Under the pieces are notes generated by a model. It saw only the letters and a list, made by a program, of their open reading frames with translations. It was not told the origin of the DNA and did not search any database. DNA of 64,000 bases from Adineta steineri. Taxonomy: Eukaryota > Rotifera > Eurotatoria > Adinetida > Adinetidae. The position numbers and the translations under genes are program-made. Positions 45,001-56,470 of this stretch are shown here, piece after piece (position 1 is the stretch's first letter; every line of letters starts with the position of its first letter). The stretch spans positions 1 to 64,000 of the forward strand of contig CAJNOI010000212.1 in the NCBI GenBank assembly GCA_905250115.1. Reading direction: 5' to 3'.

Positions 45001-48000
45001 AGATATTGAACCACCTATTGATCATTATCAATTGACAACAATTAAACGAAATTTACGTGTTAGTCATTTAAATTATTGGTATGAAAATGGTGGAGTTGCT
45101 GTTATGGGTTATGAAATGTACAAAAGATTAGCAACTGGTCTTGGAATAAAAAATAAAAAACATAAAACCGAAGTGTATAAATGTCTTGTTGATCCAGGCC
45201 CAGATATTGTTGGTAAGTTTCTTAACATGGAAATACGAATTGATATATACTATTTGTTTGAGTTAGATTAGGCAATGATGTATAGTACATCTTTAGCGTA
45301 GTAGCGAAAGAGATTACTAAACTACAGTTAGTTTGACAGAAAAAATAAAATTTTTGATGAACCTTTATAGACGTTTACAATCAGGTTATTCTTGAGAATA
45401 AAACGTATTCTTTTATGAATTTATTAAGTACTTCATCGAGTCACGATAACTAACCTTATGTAGTAGAGAAAAGAACAGTAAACTCAAATTGTCTGATTGC
45501 TTGACTGTCTGCAGGGTCAAAAAAACATCGAAAACGAATTTTCTAAAAAAGACAGTTCTCGAGGTATCTCGATGCGGGAAAGTCAAATGTGCCCCTCATA
45601 TGCTCAGGCTACTGATAGAAACCGAGTTTCTGGGTAATGCATTTATATGGGTATTCAAATGTTCCGGTGCTTGTAGTACACAGTGTAGCGATTATAAACT
45701 GTTGGCTTTCGTGCGTATAAGGTTACTAATACTTCACTTATTCGTTAAAGATTAGTTCGACAAGCCACTGATGCCGACGGCTCAAATATGTTTTGATCTG
45801 CGTTTACCATTGACTAGGATTCGAGTATATGCTAAAAGTCAGGAATTACAAAGGAGAGCAAGGTTTTCAGTTGTTTTTCCAGAAAGTGTGAAGAGGATGT
45901 ATTTCTACGAGAAAGAGCTAAGCTAGTCTTCGAACGAGCGTTACTTGTAATATAATCAATCGTAATTTTCATAGATAACTTTTCTTTTAAATAAAATAAT
46001 CTATCTATTTTTCTATTTAGTTGCTGATGAAGGACATATTTTGAAGAATGCTCAAACTGCACTAGCTAAATGTTTGTCAAAAATCAAAACACCTCGTCGT
46101 ATTGTTTTAACTGGCACACCATTACAAAACAATTTAATTGAATAGTAAATTACTAATAAAAAGAATTTTCTTTTTAATTTTCTTATTTCTTTCTTAGTTA
46201 TTGTATGGTTTCATTTATAAAACCAAGTTTACTTGGTACTCAACAAGAATATATCAATCGTTTCGTTAATCCAATTCAAAATGGTCAACATCGTGATTCA
46301 AATGAAGATGATGTTCGTTTAATGAAACGTCGTGCATGTGTTTTACATGGACTTTTAACTGGTTTTGTTGATCGAAAAGATTATTCATTATTGAAAGAAT
46401 ATTTACCACCAAAATTTGAATATATAATTAATATTCGATTAAGTGATTTACAATCACAATTATATGAAACATATTTAAAAAAACAAGTTAATCAAGAACA
46501 ACGTTCATCCACATTAAAAAAAGATTTTAAATCAGCACAATTATTTGCTGATTATCAATTTTTACAAAAGATTTGGACGTAAGGAATAAATATATATGAT
46601 TTAATAAATTTTAATTTTATTTTATTTCAGACATCCATTTTTACTTTATCCACATTTTATTGATCGTTGGAAAAAACGATTAAATGAAGAAGATGATAGT
46701 CTAATTGATGATAATGAAATCGAAGCTATATTTAGTGATGTTGATGAAGAAAATATCGAAGGAAATAAAAAAAAAGATCTTAAAGTAAGTTCAGATTTGA
46801 TCTTAACTTCCAAGAAAAATCGAGATCATACTATTGACCTGTAATTTACAGTAGGAAGTTTTAAACAGCAGTAGTTTATGATTGCGTGTACGATTCACTT
46901 TGAAGATACATTACAGATATAATTCATACTTTCTGCTATCTATGTCAGAAATATTCCTATTGCTATTTCTCAACAATCTGTAATTATGAGTGCTTATAAA
47001 GATTCCCCCTAATAACGCCGAAAGCTGAAAAATGTCGAACAATATAAATGTCGAATAATAGAAATATCGGGGTGTTGGTATGGGTAAGGATGCCGGTATC
47101 GGAGTAGGGTTAATGTAGTAACCACGGCCACACTCACATACGCACTCACATCCTCAAGATGCTTTTTCTTTAATTGAGAAGGTTTTTTCGATCAAATTAG
47201 GTTTAACCCTTATAAACAAGCCATAGGAAATAAAAGTTTACATTAATTGTATACTACGGCAAAGAAAATAAAAAGATTCTAAATCAGTTCTGTCATCGTT
47301 CTAAGATTGATTGAATCTCATAAGATTTTTATGATACTTCTATTACTTTTGAATTACAATGTAAAGAGTCAATATTAGTATTTGAATCAAAATGGCTTGA
47401 CGAAAACTTTACTATTTTTTATTTTTATATCTAAATAACAAAAATAGATAATTCATTGTAACTACTAAATTCTATATAATTAAGCGTGAGTACAAAATAT
47501 CAATATCAATTCGATTACAATCTTTGATTATTCATTACTTACTTATTAAAAGTAGTCGTTTTTATGAGAAACATATAGATAGAGAATTATAATCATTTTT
47601 AACAATGATTATCATTAAAACTAGCATGAATTATTAGTTAACTTCATCTACTGAATTATCTAAAAAAAAATAATAAAGATATATTAATTTTATATTTTTA
47701 GTTGAAAGTGGAAAGTAGTTATAGTGGTTTTTTAATTGATAATATTAACAATGACGTGCCAAACATGGAATCAGATAAACCAACTACTTCCAATTCACCT
47801 ACAACAATACTTGATTCTGATTCAGTGGATGATATGGATGCTATTCCGAAAGAAAAAGAATCCGATTCAAAATCTAGCAAAAGCGATGATGATGACGATG
47901 TTGAAATTATAAAAACTTATCCAACACGAAGCCGAACAACAGTCAGTGAACAAAAAAAAGTTTCAACAGCAAATATATATGATACTGAAAATGATCAAGT

Positions 48001-49886
48001 TCCAGTCGAAGATTTAATGCATACAAATAATTTAGATAATATTCCCGAGGAATCACCATGGTTAGATGAAATGCGTGAACAATTTTGGTTTCCATTTTTA
48101 GATAGTATCTCCGAAGAACATCGATTTGATCTTGAATTAAGTGGAAAATTTTTAATTTTAAAATTTATTCTTGATAAATGTTTTGAAATTGGTGACAAAG
48201 TTCTTCTATTTTCACGTAGTTTATATACATTAAATTATATTGAAAAATTTCTTAAACATTTACAAATTGAAAATGAAAAAGAATACCAAAAACAATGTGA
48301 ATCACGACGACAATTACGTGAACTTCTTTCAACAAATGAAACCAATGATAATGTTACTAATGCACATATACCTGAACCAATAGAATGGATACGTGATCAC
48401 GATTATTTTCGAATGGATGGTCAAACAGATGTTACAGTAAGGAAACGTTATGCGAAATCGTTTAATAATTTATCAAATTCACGTGCTCGATTATTTCTTA
48501 TATCAACATTAGCGGGTGGAATTGGAATTAATTTAACCGGTAGTAATCGAGTTATTGTTTTTGATGCAAGTTGGAATCCAAGGTAAGCTTAAAAGATATA
48601 CAGTGCTTCGTTTTTCGGATGAGCGAATCGAAATTTAGGGTGGGTAACGCCCACCCGGACCATCTCAGAATATACAGCTACTGTATTTTTTGGGGTGGGC
48701 GGCGCCCATCCGCTCGATAAAACTGAAAATATGATAAAAAACCTTCCTTTTTTCTCTTTAGTCATGATACACAAGCAATATTTCGTTCATATCGTTTTGG
48801 TCAAAAGAAACCAGTGTATATCTATCGATTTTTAGCACATGGTACAATGGAAGAAAAGATTTATCAACGACAAGTTGTTAAGCAATCTATATCGCAACGG
48901 TAATATTTAGTTTTTATTTAAAAAGAAAAAGAATAGAACTAAACAATATTTGTTTATTCTAGTGTTATTGATGATCATCAATTAGATCGTCATTTTACTC
49001 AGAACGATATAAAGGAATTGTATAATTTTAAGCCCGAAAAATTACCTGAACCTCGATCCGCATCAACACTTTTAACAGAATTAGAAACTGAACTCAATTA
49101 TCCAATACCGAAAGATCATCTTTTATTTGATCTTTTATGTGAACATAATCGTTGGATACAATCATATCATTCACATGATTCTTTATTAGAAAATAAACTT
49201 GATGAAGGTTTGACTGTGGAAGAACGACGTAAAGGTAAAACAAATTCTTCTGTTTTTGTTTAATTTTTACTTATGTCATTTATGTTAATATAGCTCTTGA
49301 AGAATATGAAAATTTAAAACGTTTACCTGATCCACGTGTAATTGCTCAACAACGTTTTCAGCAACAACAACAATTAAATGCTTTTATTGCACAACAACAA
49401 CGATTAGCTTCAGCTTCAGCACACGCAACAAACGTTGACCAACAAAATTTTAATCGACTACTTGAAGGCATTCATCAATCATTACAAGCTGCTAATGGAC
49501 AAAATCTAAATTATAATCAGTTATTACAATTTGTAAATAATGGAGTCAATGGTTTAGGAACAGTAGCCAATGGCAGAACCAATAATACAACACAAGCAAC
49601 TAATATACGTCCACAAAAATCTACAAGTAATGATCATTGTTTTTATGAGATTCTATTCTAAAATTACCCTTAAAAATTGCTAATAGAGTAAAGATTAGTA
49701 TTTATAAAATTTCAATGATGATAGAATATGTTTTAATAATTAAAATATTTTATTCTTTTTTTTGTAGCTGGTACAGTTCCTATTTTACCACGACCACCGG
49801 CTATCAATATGAGAAATAACGATATTATTCTTGTTGATAGTGATGGAGAAACGGACAATAACAATACAAATACAATATCGAAATAA
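42043..49886 (+). CDS. ATRX: ATRX-like SNF2 chromatin remodeller
   Basis: Nuclear ATP-dependent chromatin remodeller of the ATRX/RAD54-like SNF2 group. The N-terminal 800 or so residues are Ser/Asp/Glu/Lys-rich and disordered, with a duplicated YRPSIRLKR motif (about 42506-42620) and no ADD zinc finger that I can find. Helicase motifs appear in order: MGLGKTLQI (I, near 44805), [10 protein letters not shown] (II, DEGH as in ATRX, 46021), [18 protein letters not shown] (III), [16 protein letters not shown] and [17 protein letters not shown] as in [23 protein letters not shown] (V) and [20 protein letters not shown] (VI). A second acidic insert lies between the lobes. The C-terminus is Gln-rich and ends [10 protein letters not shown]. 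About 17 exons. Three introns are enlarged: 45213-46020 (dispersed repeat), about 46790-47701 (G-rich block) and 48584-48760 (MITE). RAD54L2 is the alternative assignment; DEGHILKN and the NPIQNGQ region favour ATRX. Confidence 0.88.
45460..45957 (+). repeat. Dispersed intronic repeat, longest copy (family R1)
   Basis: Carries the same left block as the Bicaudal-D copy (GTAGAGAAAAGAACAGTAAA, AAATTGTCTGATTGCTTGAC, GCAGGGTCAAAAAAACATCG, GTATCTCGATGCGGG). It has about 200 bp of extra middle sequence, then the same right block (GTATTTCTACGAGAAAGAGC, CGAACGAGCGTTACTTGTAA). It lies in the intron that precedes the DEGH exon of the ATRX-like gene. No protein-coding content. Confidence 0.85.
47066..47150. 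repeat. G-rich/C-rich imperfect fold-back
   Basis: A G-rich left part (GGGGTGTTGGTATGGGTAAGG) faces a C-rich right part (CCACGGCCACACTCACATAC, CACTCACATCC) that is loosely complementary. Just before it lie three near-copies of ATGTCGAAYAATA. It is inside a 0.9-kb ATRX intron. Same composition and arm order as the blocks at 22110-22390 and 25892-25969. Confidence 0.55.
48601..48725. mobile_element. hAT-like MITE, 125 bp, degenerate TSD
   Basis: Left end CAGTGCTTCGTTTTTCGGAT; right end CCGCTCGATAAAACTG is a partial complement (CAGT..., TCGAGCGGATGGGCG). Flanks AAGATATA and AAAATATG agree at six of eight positions. Two internal GC hairpins: GGGTGGGTAACGCCCACCC and GGGTGGGCGGCGCCCATCC. It starts 17 bases after the donor of an ATRX intron, between the exons for helicase motifs V and VI. 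Confidence 0.65.
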
Positions 49887-52275
49887 CACTTTTTTTTTCG
49901 TAATTGTTTTAATCGATATTATATTAAAAATTGTTCATAAGAAAAAAAAAACAAGATTTGTCAGATGTGATGCATATAGTTTATTTTTTCTTGAATATTT
50001 CAATTTATTGTTGTTATTTCTTTCATGGTTATGTAGAAAATTGCATACTCACGTTTTCAAGTTGTTCTTTATTTCTTGGGTTTTTTTGTTTGTTTATTGC
50101 ATCAAAGCATGCTTATGAAAATATATAAAAAATGGCTTTGAAAGAATATTGTTCATTGATTATTATTTGAATTAATTCACTTTAAATATTATAAAAATAA
50201 TCATTCAACAAAGTATTCATCGCACATCAGTAGATATAAATTTCTACTCTGTATTTCCTTTTATTGTCAACACATGATCAAGATGGCCAGAGGGAAAACT
50301 TGAAATCAAAAATTTTCTCTCGCAAACTCAGAGAGGCTAATTTTTTCAAATTAGTGACTATGATGTTAAAAGGTATATCACGAGCTAAGATGCACAGAAC
50401 GCAAAGCTAAAGTGAAATTTTTTCTTTTTGATTTTCATACATCATTTGATAGAGAATTTCAATGCGGTCAAGCATATGTGTGCCCTGCATTTTCTTAAAC
50501 CTTTTTTGTGGTCTTTAAAGATGACGAATCAGAAAAACTAAGTTAAAAAGTTCTATCCCGTGACATATCTAAAAAAAAGAGGAATCGAAGAAAAGTTGTC
50601 AAATTATCTGTTTTCGATACCTTCCTGGTTTTCTCTACATTCCAACAGGAAAAACGTCATGAGAAAATTTCAGATGCATATATACTCGACCGCCTTGATA
50701 TTCTCTATCGAAATGTCTATGATATATAAAAAAACAATTATTTTCACTGCATTTTTGCTTTGCGTGTATCTTAAATACCGTAATGAATTTATAGAAATGC
50801 AATGTATAAAGTACTACTCTTAAAGTCTATGAATAAAAGGGGTATATAAAATGCTTGATTAGGAAAATAAACCCTAAAAAAAGGTTTATGATTATATGCG
50901 TAAACAAAAATGAGGATTTATTATTCTAGTCTTTTTTTTACAGTGTATGCCGATTAAGAAATTCTATTCAACAAGAAATAAGTGTGAATCACAGGATTCG
51001 ATTTTATTGATGATATTTTCTGTTTTAAATGCTTTGCTCTAACAAGTACGTTTGAATCAAGGCATGTTTGTAAAATTGCTCATAGAAATAATAAAAATTC
51101 ATTCTTATTTTAAGTTCAACACCAACCTGGGATGGCAAAACTTCAGAAACTTTTCAGAGGATCTGGGCACCCTACTCATAACTATTTTCTATAATTACTC
51201 ATTTATGCTCTGTTGAATATATTTGTGTCTTATATAGCATGAAAGAAATTGGAACAATATAGTTGTATTATAGTGTGGATGGGAAAATATCGAAAGATAC
51301 GAAAATGACTAAAAACAGCTTTCAGAGAATCAAGTAAAATATTTTGATTATGATTATGTCCGAATCAATTTTTGACCACAAATCATTCTCGAGAAATTTA
51401 AAAAACTATTATCGGTATGACAGATTATGACTCATATAAGACGAACGCTGTGAAGTCAAAAAATGCACTTCATATTTCTAGAATCAGACGAACACATTGA
51501 TTTTTTATACGAGTTCCACCTAATCATTTTCACTCTATATCACCAGACCATGTATTAAAAGTTAAAATTTCTCAGTGATAAATAATATTCATAAAATTGT
51601 TATAAATTTTGTTGAATGAATGAATAGTGACTGTAAATTATAGAGAACAGCTTGAATGAATGTCATTTTACACGAATAAGTATACTTTCATATATGGCAT
51701 GCGTTAAAGACCACGTGCTAGAGAGCAATCAAAGAACCTTTATATGCGTATGTGTATATACACGTCTTTTCCTTTTCTTTTTTTCTTTCTACATTTTTCA
51801 TATAGCGATCACATTGTTGAGCTACGTCTTTCTTTGCCGTCCGTGACAATCCATTGAAATTTTCAATTTCTTGCTTTTTCTTCTAGTTTTTTATTTACCT
51901 ATTGCACAGGGTTAGAAAGCAAATTTATTATATCGTCTTTTTTGGTGTCGTTCGCTTTGATTAGTTTCCATAGATATCATCAGTGTGCTTGTCTGAATAT
52001 TCAAGTTCATATTTTCTAGTTTAGGTAGGTAACAACGATCGTTTGCTAAGTTTGAGATAATATCATCAATATTAGTATATACAGCTAACGACAAGAGCTA
52101 CCCAAAATAGTAATTATTCAATCATCTGTTATGACTGGTTTTTGTTTGATTATCATGTATCTTTTAGATTAAAACAAATAATGACTTGTGTTTAAATCAA
52201 TATATAAACATAAGGTAATATTATTGATAAAAATCATTTTCTTTTTTTTCTTTTTTTTATTTTTGTTATGATTAG
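49887..52275. other. Long intergenic region
   Basis: 2.4 kb between the ATRX-like gene and the glycosyltransferase-like gene, the longest gene-free stretch in the window. AT-rich throughout. Several short open frames (49831-52094) have biased composition and no motif. I see no repeat, RNA gene or regulatory element that I can support. Confidence 0.4.
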
Positions 52276-53685
52276 ATGAGTAACAAATATCATATGTTAG
52301 ATAAATCTCACGGGCATGTTAAACTAACTACTACAATTACAAAAAGAATTAAAATATGTATTTTACATTTATTAAAAGGTTTATTAAATTCTCCTGTGAT
52401 TTTTTTCAAATCGTCTTGTTCCATCATATATGTTACTCTTTTCATCATTGTTCTATTAATATTAAATGGTCAACCAAAAAGTATCTTTCCACCCAAAGCA
52501 CATATTCCATGGTTAACTAATGTTCATCATGTTCAACCACTCGAATGTGTTGCAGATATGAATCAACCTGAATGGCCACGTCCTGTACTATCCAACGACA
52601 AGTCAGATATGAATTTAACTGTTGTTATTGTTTCAGCACGACCAGAATTTAAACGTTTACCAGTAACAATGGCTGCATTATTATCTCATCTTGATTTTCG
52701 ACGTATTACTGAAGTTATGTTTCTTGTTCCACCACAAGATGTTCATCTTTTACAACCATATTTTTCATCTGAACAAGTAAAATCTTGGCCATGGAGAGTA
52801 TCTGTTATATCTGATGATATACTTTTAAAACATATTCATACTGGTTCTTATCGTTTACAAATGATGTTTAAATTATTTGTTGCACAAATAGTAAAAACAG
52901 AACATTATCTGATACTTGATTCAGATTGTGTAGCTGTATGGCCAATACATGTTGAACAATTATTACATCAGAATAAAAATTCATCTTTATATCGAGCTAT
53001 CAATCATGCTGAAGGTAGATCAAGCCATGAAAAATGGTGGTCAGAAAGTGAACGATTATTGCAAATTAAATTAGAATCATGCGTACCGTATGATAAATCC
53101 CATACAGATATACCAACAATAGGTGTTACACCAAGTATTTTATCACGTACAATTGCATTACGAACATTATGTCGATTACAAAAACTTTATGGTGATGAAA
53201 ATTTTTTAAATAAAATGGCTAATTGGGCACTTTGGCGAGAAATATTTGGATATATGTGGACAGAATATACACTTTATTTTTTAACAGGACGTTGTACAAA
53301 AATATTTGATACATATCATACTGATAATAGTGCATTATCATCTTCCAATTCGATAGCAAGAGTGGAATTAACTGGTTTTAGTATATGGTCACATCTAGAT
53401 TGGACAGTGAAAAATCAAAATAAATTAATTGAATCTATTAATAATGGATTAAGATGGCGTCAAAAAGAAATTGATGAAGCCGATGGTCAAGCGATTACTG
53501 ATAAATCAACCAGTATGCATAATTTATTTACTGTTCTTCAAGGAAGACATAATGTTGATCCAAAACTATATCATCAGTATTTTTATCCATTATATATCAA
53601 ATATTTACAACAACAAAAACAATCTGATGAATTAATACTAATACTTAATAATATGACTCGAAAGCTTGCAATTAATAAGCATTAA
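52276..53685 (+). CDS. Putative type II membrane glycosyltransferase-like protein
   Basis: 469 residues in one exon. Short basic cytoplasmic N-terminus, then a signal-anchor helix (SIIYVTLFIIVLLILNG, about residues 48-65) and a lumenal catalytic-looking domain. This domain has VVIVSARPEFKRLPVTMAAL (Rossmann-like beta strand), ITEVMFLVPPQDV, MFKLFVAQIV and YLILDSDCVAVWP, where DSD could be the metal-binding DxD of GT-A enzymes. TDIPTIGVTPSILSRTIALR and WREIFGYMWTEYTLYFLTG follow. This looks like the DUF6492-type glycosyltransferase-like group, but that is from memory of motif style. The gene is intronless in an intron-rich neighbourhood, which makes horizontal acquisition worth testing. The start ATG directly follows a splice-acceptor-like GATTAG. 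Donor sugar and acceptor unknown. Confidence 0.6.
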   Translation: MSNKYHMLDKSHGHVKLTTTITKRIKICILHLLKGLLNSPVIFFKSSCSIIYVTLFIIVLLILNGQPKSIFPPKAHIPWLTNVHHVQPLECVADMNQPEWPRPVLSNDKSDMNLTVVIVSARPEFKRLPVTMAALLSHLDFRRITEVMFLVPPQDVHLLQPYFSSEQVKSWPWRVSVISDDILLKHIHTGSYRLQMMFKLFVAQIVKTEHYLILDSDCVAVWPIHVEQLLHQNKNSSLYRAINHAEGRSSHEKWWSESERLLQIKLESCVPYDKSHTDIPTIGVTPSILSRTIALRTLCRLQKLYGDENFLNKMANWALWREIFGYMWTEYTLYFLTGRCTKIFDTYHTDNSALSSSNSIARVELTGFSIWSHLDWTVKNQNKLIESINNGLRWRQKEIDEADGQAITDKSTSMHNLFTVLQGRHNVDPKLYHQYFYPLYIKYLQQQKQSDELILILNNMTRKLAINKH

Positions 53686-53781
53686 AAATTTTCATGTGAT
53701 GTAAATATAATAAAAATAGAAATTATTTCATAAATGTTAATACATATAATATTTATTTTATATAAAATTAAATTTGAAAAT

Positions 53782-54826
53782 TTAAAACATAGTACAAAAA
53801 ATAATGATAAACGATAAAATATATTTCAGTCCTTCTACGAGTAAGTTATTTAGGTCAAATAATTTTCTCAGTGAATTGCTTGAACTTTTGAGACAACAGG
53901 TATAATCTGGTATTGATGATATTTCATCAACTAAGAAATTTCGATATACTGTTCGATCATATAATGGTTGTGGACCGCGATAATCTTCGAAATAGACATT
54001 ACTTCGAAAACTTGTTAATTCATTTTCCATAAATATAGTTGGTACTTTAAATACTGTCCAAATAACACCTTCCGTACAAGGAGGTGTAGTTAATGATCCA
54101 TCATAACGCCAAAAATTACCCACATTATTTCCCATCAATGATGATAAATTTAAACTTACTGTAGTAGCATTATTTATTACTTGTAAATATTCAGATACTC
54201 CGAAGTATTTTTGCCATTCTAATAATGTTGAGTTGTTGGTTTCGGAAATATCGCTTGTTTTTGTTGTATGTGTAATATTACTTGCAGATGTATTTGGAAT
54301 ACTTTCCATAAAAAAACCCAAAACAGCTAGTTTTAATGTTTCAATATTTCTATGAACAAAATGTATTTCACCGGCATACTTCATACCATTTCTAAATGGA
54401 AAAAATATGGTTGTATAGATTGAAAAATGAATGGAAATCTAGTTACACTTGATGTTCACTACCAGATTTATAGTTTTCACCCCAATGAAGATGAAACTGA
54501 AGAAACTCATATGTTCCATTTAGACCACCACCTGTCAATTTGTATGTTGTTGAGCTGTTACCAGTATATCTACCAACAATGGTATGTCCATTATTATGAA
54601 GAGTGAAATTATGTGTTAAATTATAACCGGATTGAAAAGAAAAAGGTGTAAATGATTGATAGTCAGTACATGCAGTTTGTATATTAATTGGTGATTGAGA
54701 ATGTGCCGCACACGTTGGATATGTGTCACTCCAAACATCAGGTCCTAAATCATGATAATTCCATAATTCACACATTATTCCATTAATAATAGTCAATAGC
54801 AGAAGTATCGAAATGAATAACTGCAT
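53782..54826 (-). CDS. Alpha-carbonic anhydrase, secreted or GPI-anchored, copy 1
   Basis: Interconverts CO2 and bicarbonate outside the cell. Two exons: 54826-54447 and 54391-53782, with a 55-nt intron between GSEHQ and VNGMK. Signal peptide MQLFISILLLLTIINGIMC; then LWNYHDLGPDVWSD and QSPINIQTA. FHLHWG supplies the first two zinc His and AGEIHFVH the third. SLTTPPCTEGVIW carries the active-site Thr. GPQPLYDRTVYRNF is the C-terminal consensus. All zinc ligands are present, so it should be active. A Thr/Ser/Asn-rich insert (NTSASNITHTTKTSDIS) interrupts the usual fold after the third His. A hydrophobic C-terminus (YILSFIIIFCTMF) suggests a GPI signal as in CA4/CA15. Its neighbour at 55415-56470 is a paralogue. 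Confidence 0.93.
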
Positions 54827-55414
54827 TGAAATATGATTAATTACTTTATTATTCGAATACTGAAACGATATAAAATATTGAATAACTGAAGCAAACAGGT
54901 AGAATATGTATAACTTATATTGATCGTATTTTACATAAATTATAATAGTAAATTTTTATACTCACAAATATTCACCCCCTCAAGATACTTCCGAATAGTT
55001 TAATTTGGTATTCAGAAAGCACATGTCAGCATCAATTAACTATTCACTTTTATTTCAATAGAAAGAAAAATATATGTTCCCTAATGAGTTCCGTCATTAT
55101 AAATGTAGAACACACAACATATATATATAATTCGTCAGAACGTTTTTGGTACAGGTGAAGAAATACCTTTCGAAGCATATAAAAGATTCTTCTGTTCTTT
55201 ATTTTCAGTAGGTAGTAGAAAGACGAAAACATACTTGAAGTATAATTTAAAGTTATTTCATGCGAAGTTTTTCATGACATATGACAGATTAATCAAGGCA
55301 TACTGTAATTTGTACTGAATTGCTTAAGAACCTATCTTTTCAAAAAAATAAAATCATACAATAACAAGTTTTGCAAGTGCGTATAAACCTTTCTCACTTA
55401 TTTATTCATTATAT
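54827..55414. other. Intergenic between carbonic anhydrase paralogues
   Basis: 588 bp of AT-rich sequence holding the promoter of copy 1 and the 3' end of copy 2. A short frame near 55050 has no features. Confidence 0.4.
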
Positions 55415-56470
55415 TCAAAAAACAGTAAAGAGAATGAATGTATACAATATCAGTTTATTAGCAGCATGTAAGAAATGTTTATTTGCCAAATTATTCATGT
55501 TGCCTATACAACAGAAATAATCAGTTATTGGTAAGATTGTTTCATGTAGAAAATTTCGATATACTGTTCGATTATATAATGGTTGTGGACCACGATAATT
55601 TTCGAAAGAAATCGTATGTCGAAAAATATTTATATTTATATCACTGAATACAATAGGTGTTTTAAACATTGTCCATTTAACATCTTCTGTACAAGGAGGT
55701 GTAGTTAATGATCCATCATAACGCCAAAAATTATTCAGATTACTTCCCATCAATGATGCTAAATTTAAATTCACTGTAGTAGCATTATTCATCACTCGTA
55801 AATATTCAGATACTGCAAAGTATTTTTGCCATTCTTCTGATGTTGAATTATTGGTTTTGTAGATATCTGTCGCTGTTGTTTTATGTATAATATTGCTTGT
55901 AGATGTGTTCGAAATACTTTCCATGAAAAAACCCAAAACAGCTAATTTTAATGTTTCAATATTTCTATGAACAAAATGTATTTCACCGGCATACTTCATA
56001 CCATTTCTAAATACACAACTATGATTTTATAAACTGAAAAATTAATAGAAATGTAGTTACACTTGATGTTCACTACCCGATTTATAGTTTTCACCCCAAT
56101 GAAGATGAAACTGAAGAAATTCGTATGTTCCATTTAGACCACCACCATTCAATCTGAGTGACATTGGATTGTTACCGATATATGTACCAACAATTGAATG
56201 CCCATTATTAAGAAGGGTAAAATTATGTGTTAAATTATAATCGGATTGAAAAGAAAAGGGTGCAAATGATTGATAATTGGTACATGCAGTTTGTATATTA
56301 ATCGGTGATTGAGAACGACCATTACATAAGGAATCAATATCTCCCCACACATCGGGTCCTAAATTATTATAGTTCCAACTTTCCCCCGTCGTTGATCGAA
56401 TATTTGTTAGTAATATCAAAATAAAAGTAAAGACTTGTAATTGAAGATACATTTTAGTATATATATTCAT
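55415..56470 (-). CDS. Alpha-carbonic anhydrase, secreted or GPI-anchored, copy 2
   Basis: Same two-exon structure as copy 1: exons 56470-56061 and 56006-55415, intron 54 nt at the same position and phase. Signal-like N-terminus (YLQLQVFTFILILLTNI). Zinc and active-site motifs FHLHWG, AGEIHFVH and SLTTPPCTEDVKW are intact. The middle is almost identical to copy 1 (for example GLNGTYEFLQFHLHWGENYK and MKYAGEIHFVHRNIETLKLA), while the signal peptide and C-terminus have diverged. This suggests recent duplication or gene conversion limited to the core. The C-terminal hydrophobic stretch (LILYTFILFTVF) again fits a GPI signal. A second Met at residue 7 is an alternative start. Confidence 0.93.

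Noticed and set aside
45489..45755. Open frame of 88 codons in the ATRX intron
   Set aside because: Falls within the dispersed repeat and has no conserved peptide with the sister copies.
49887..52275. Hidden gene in the longest gene-free stretch
   Set aside because: Both strands give only short, composition-biased frames without splice-linked motifs.
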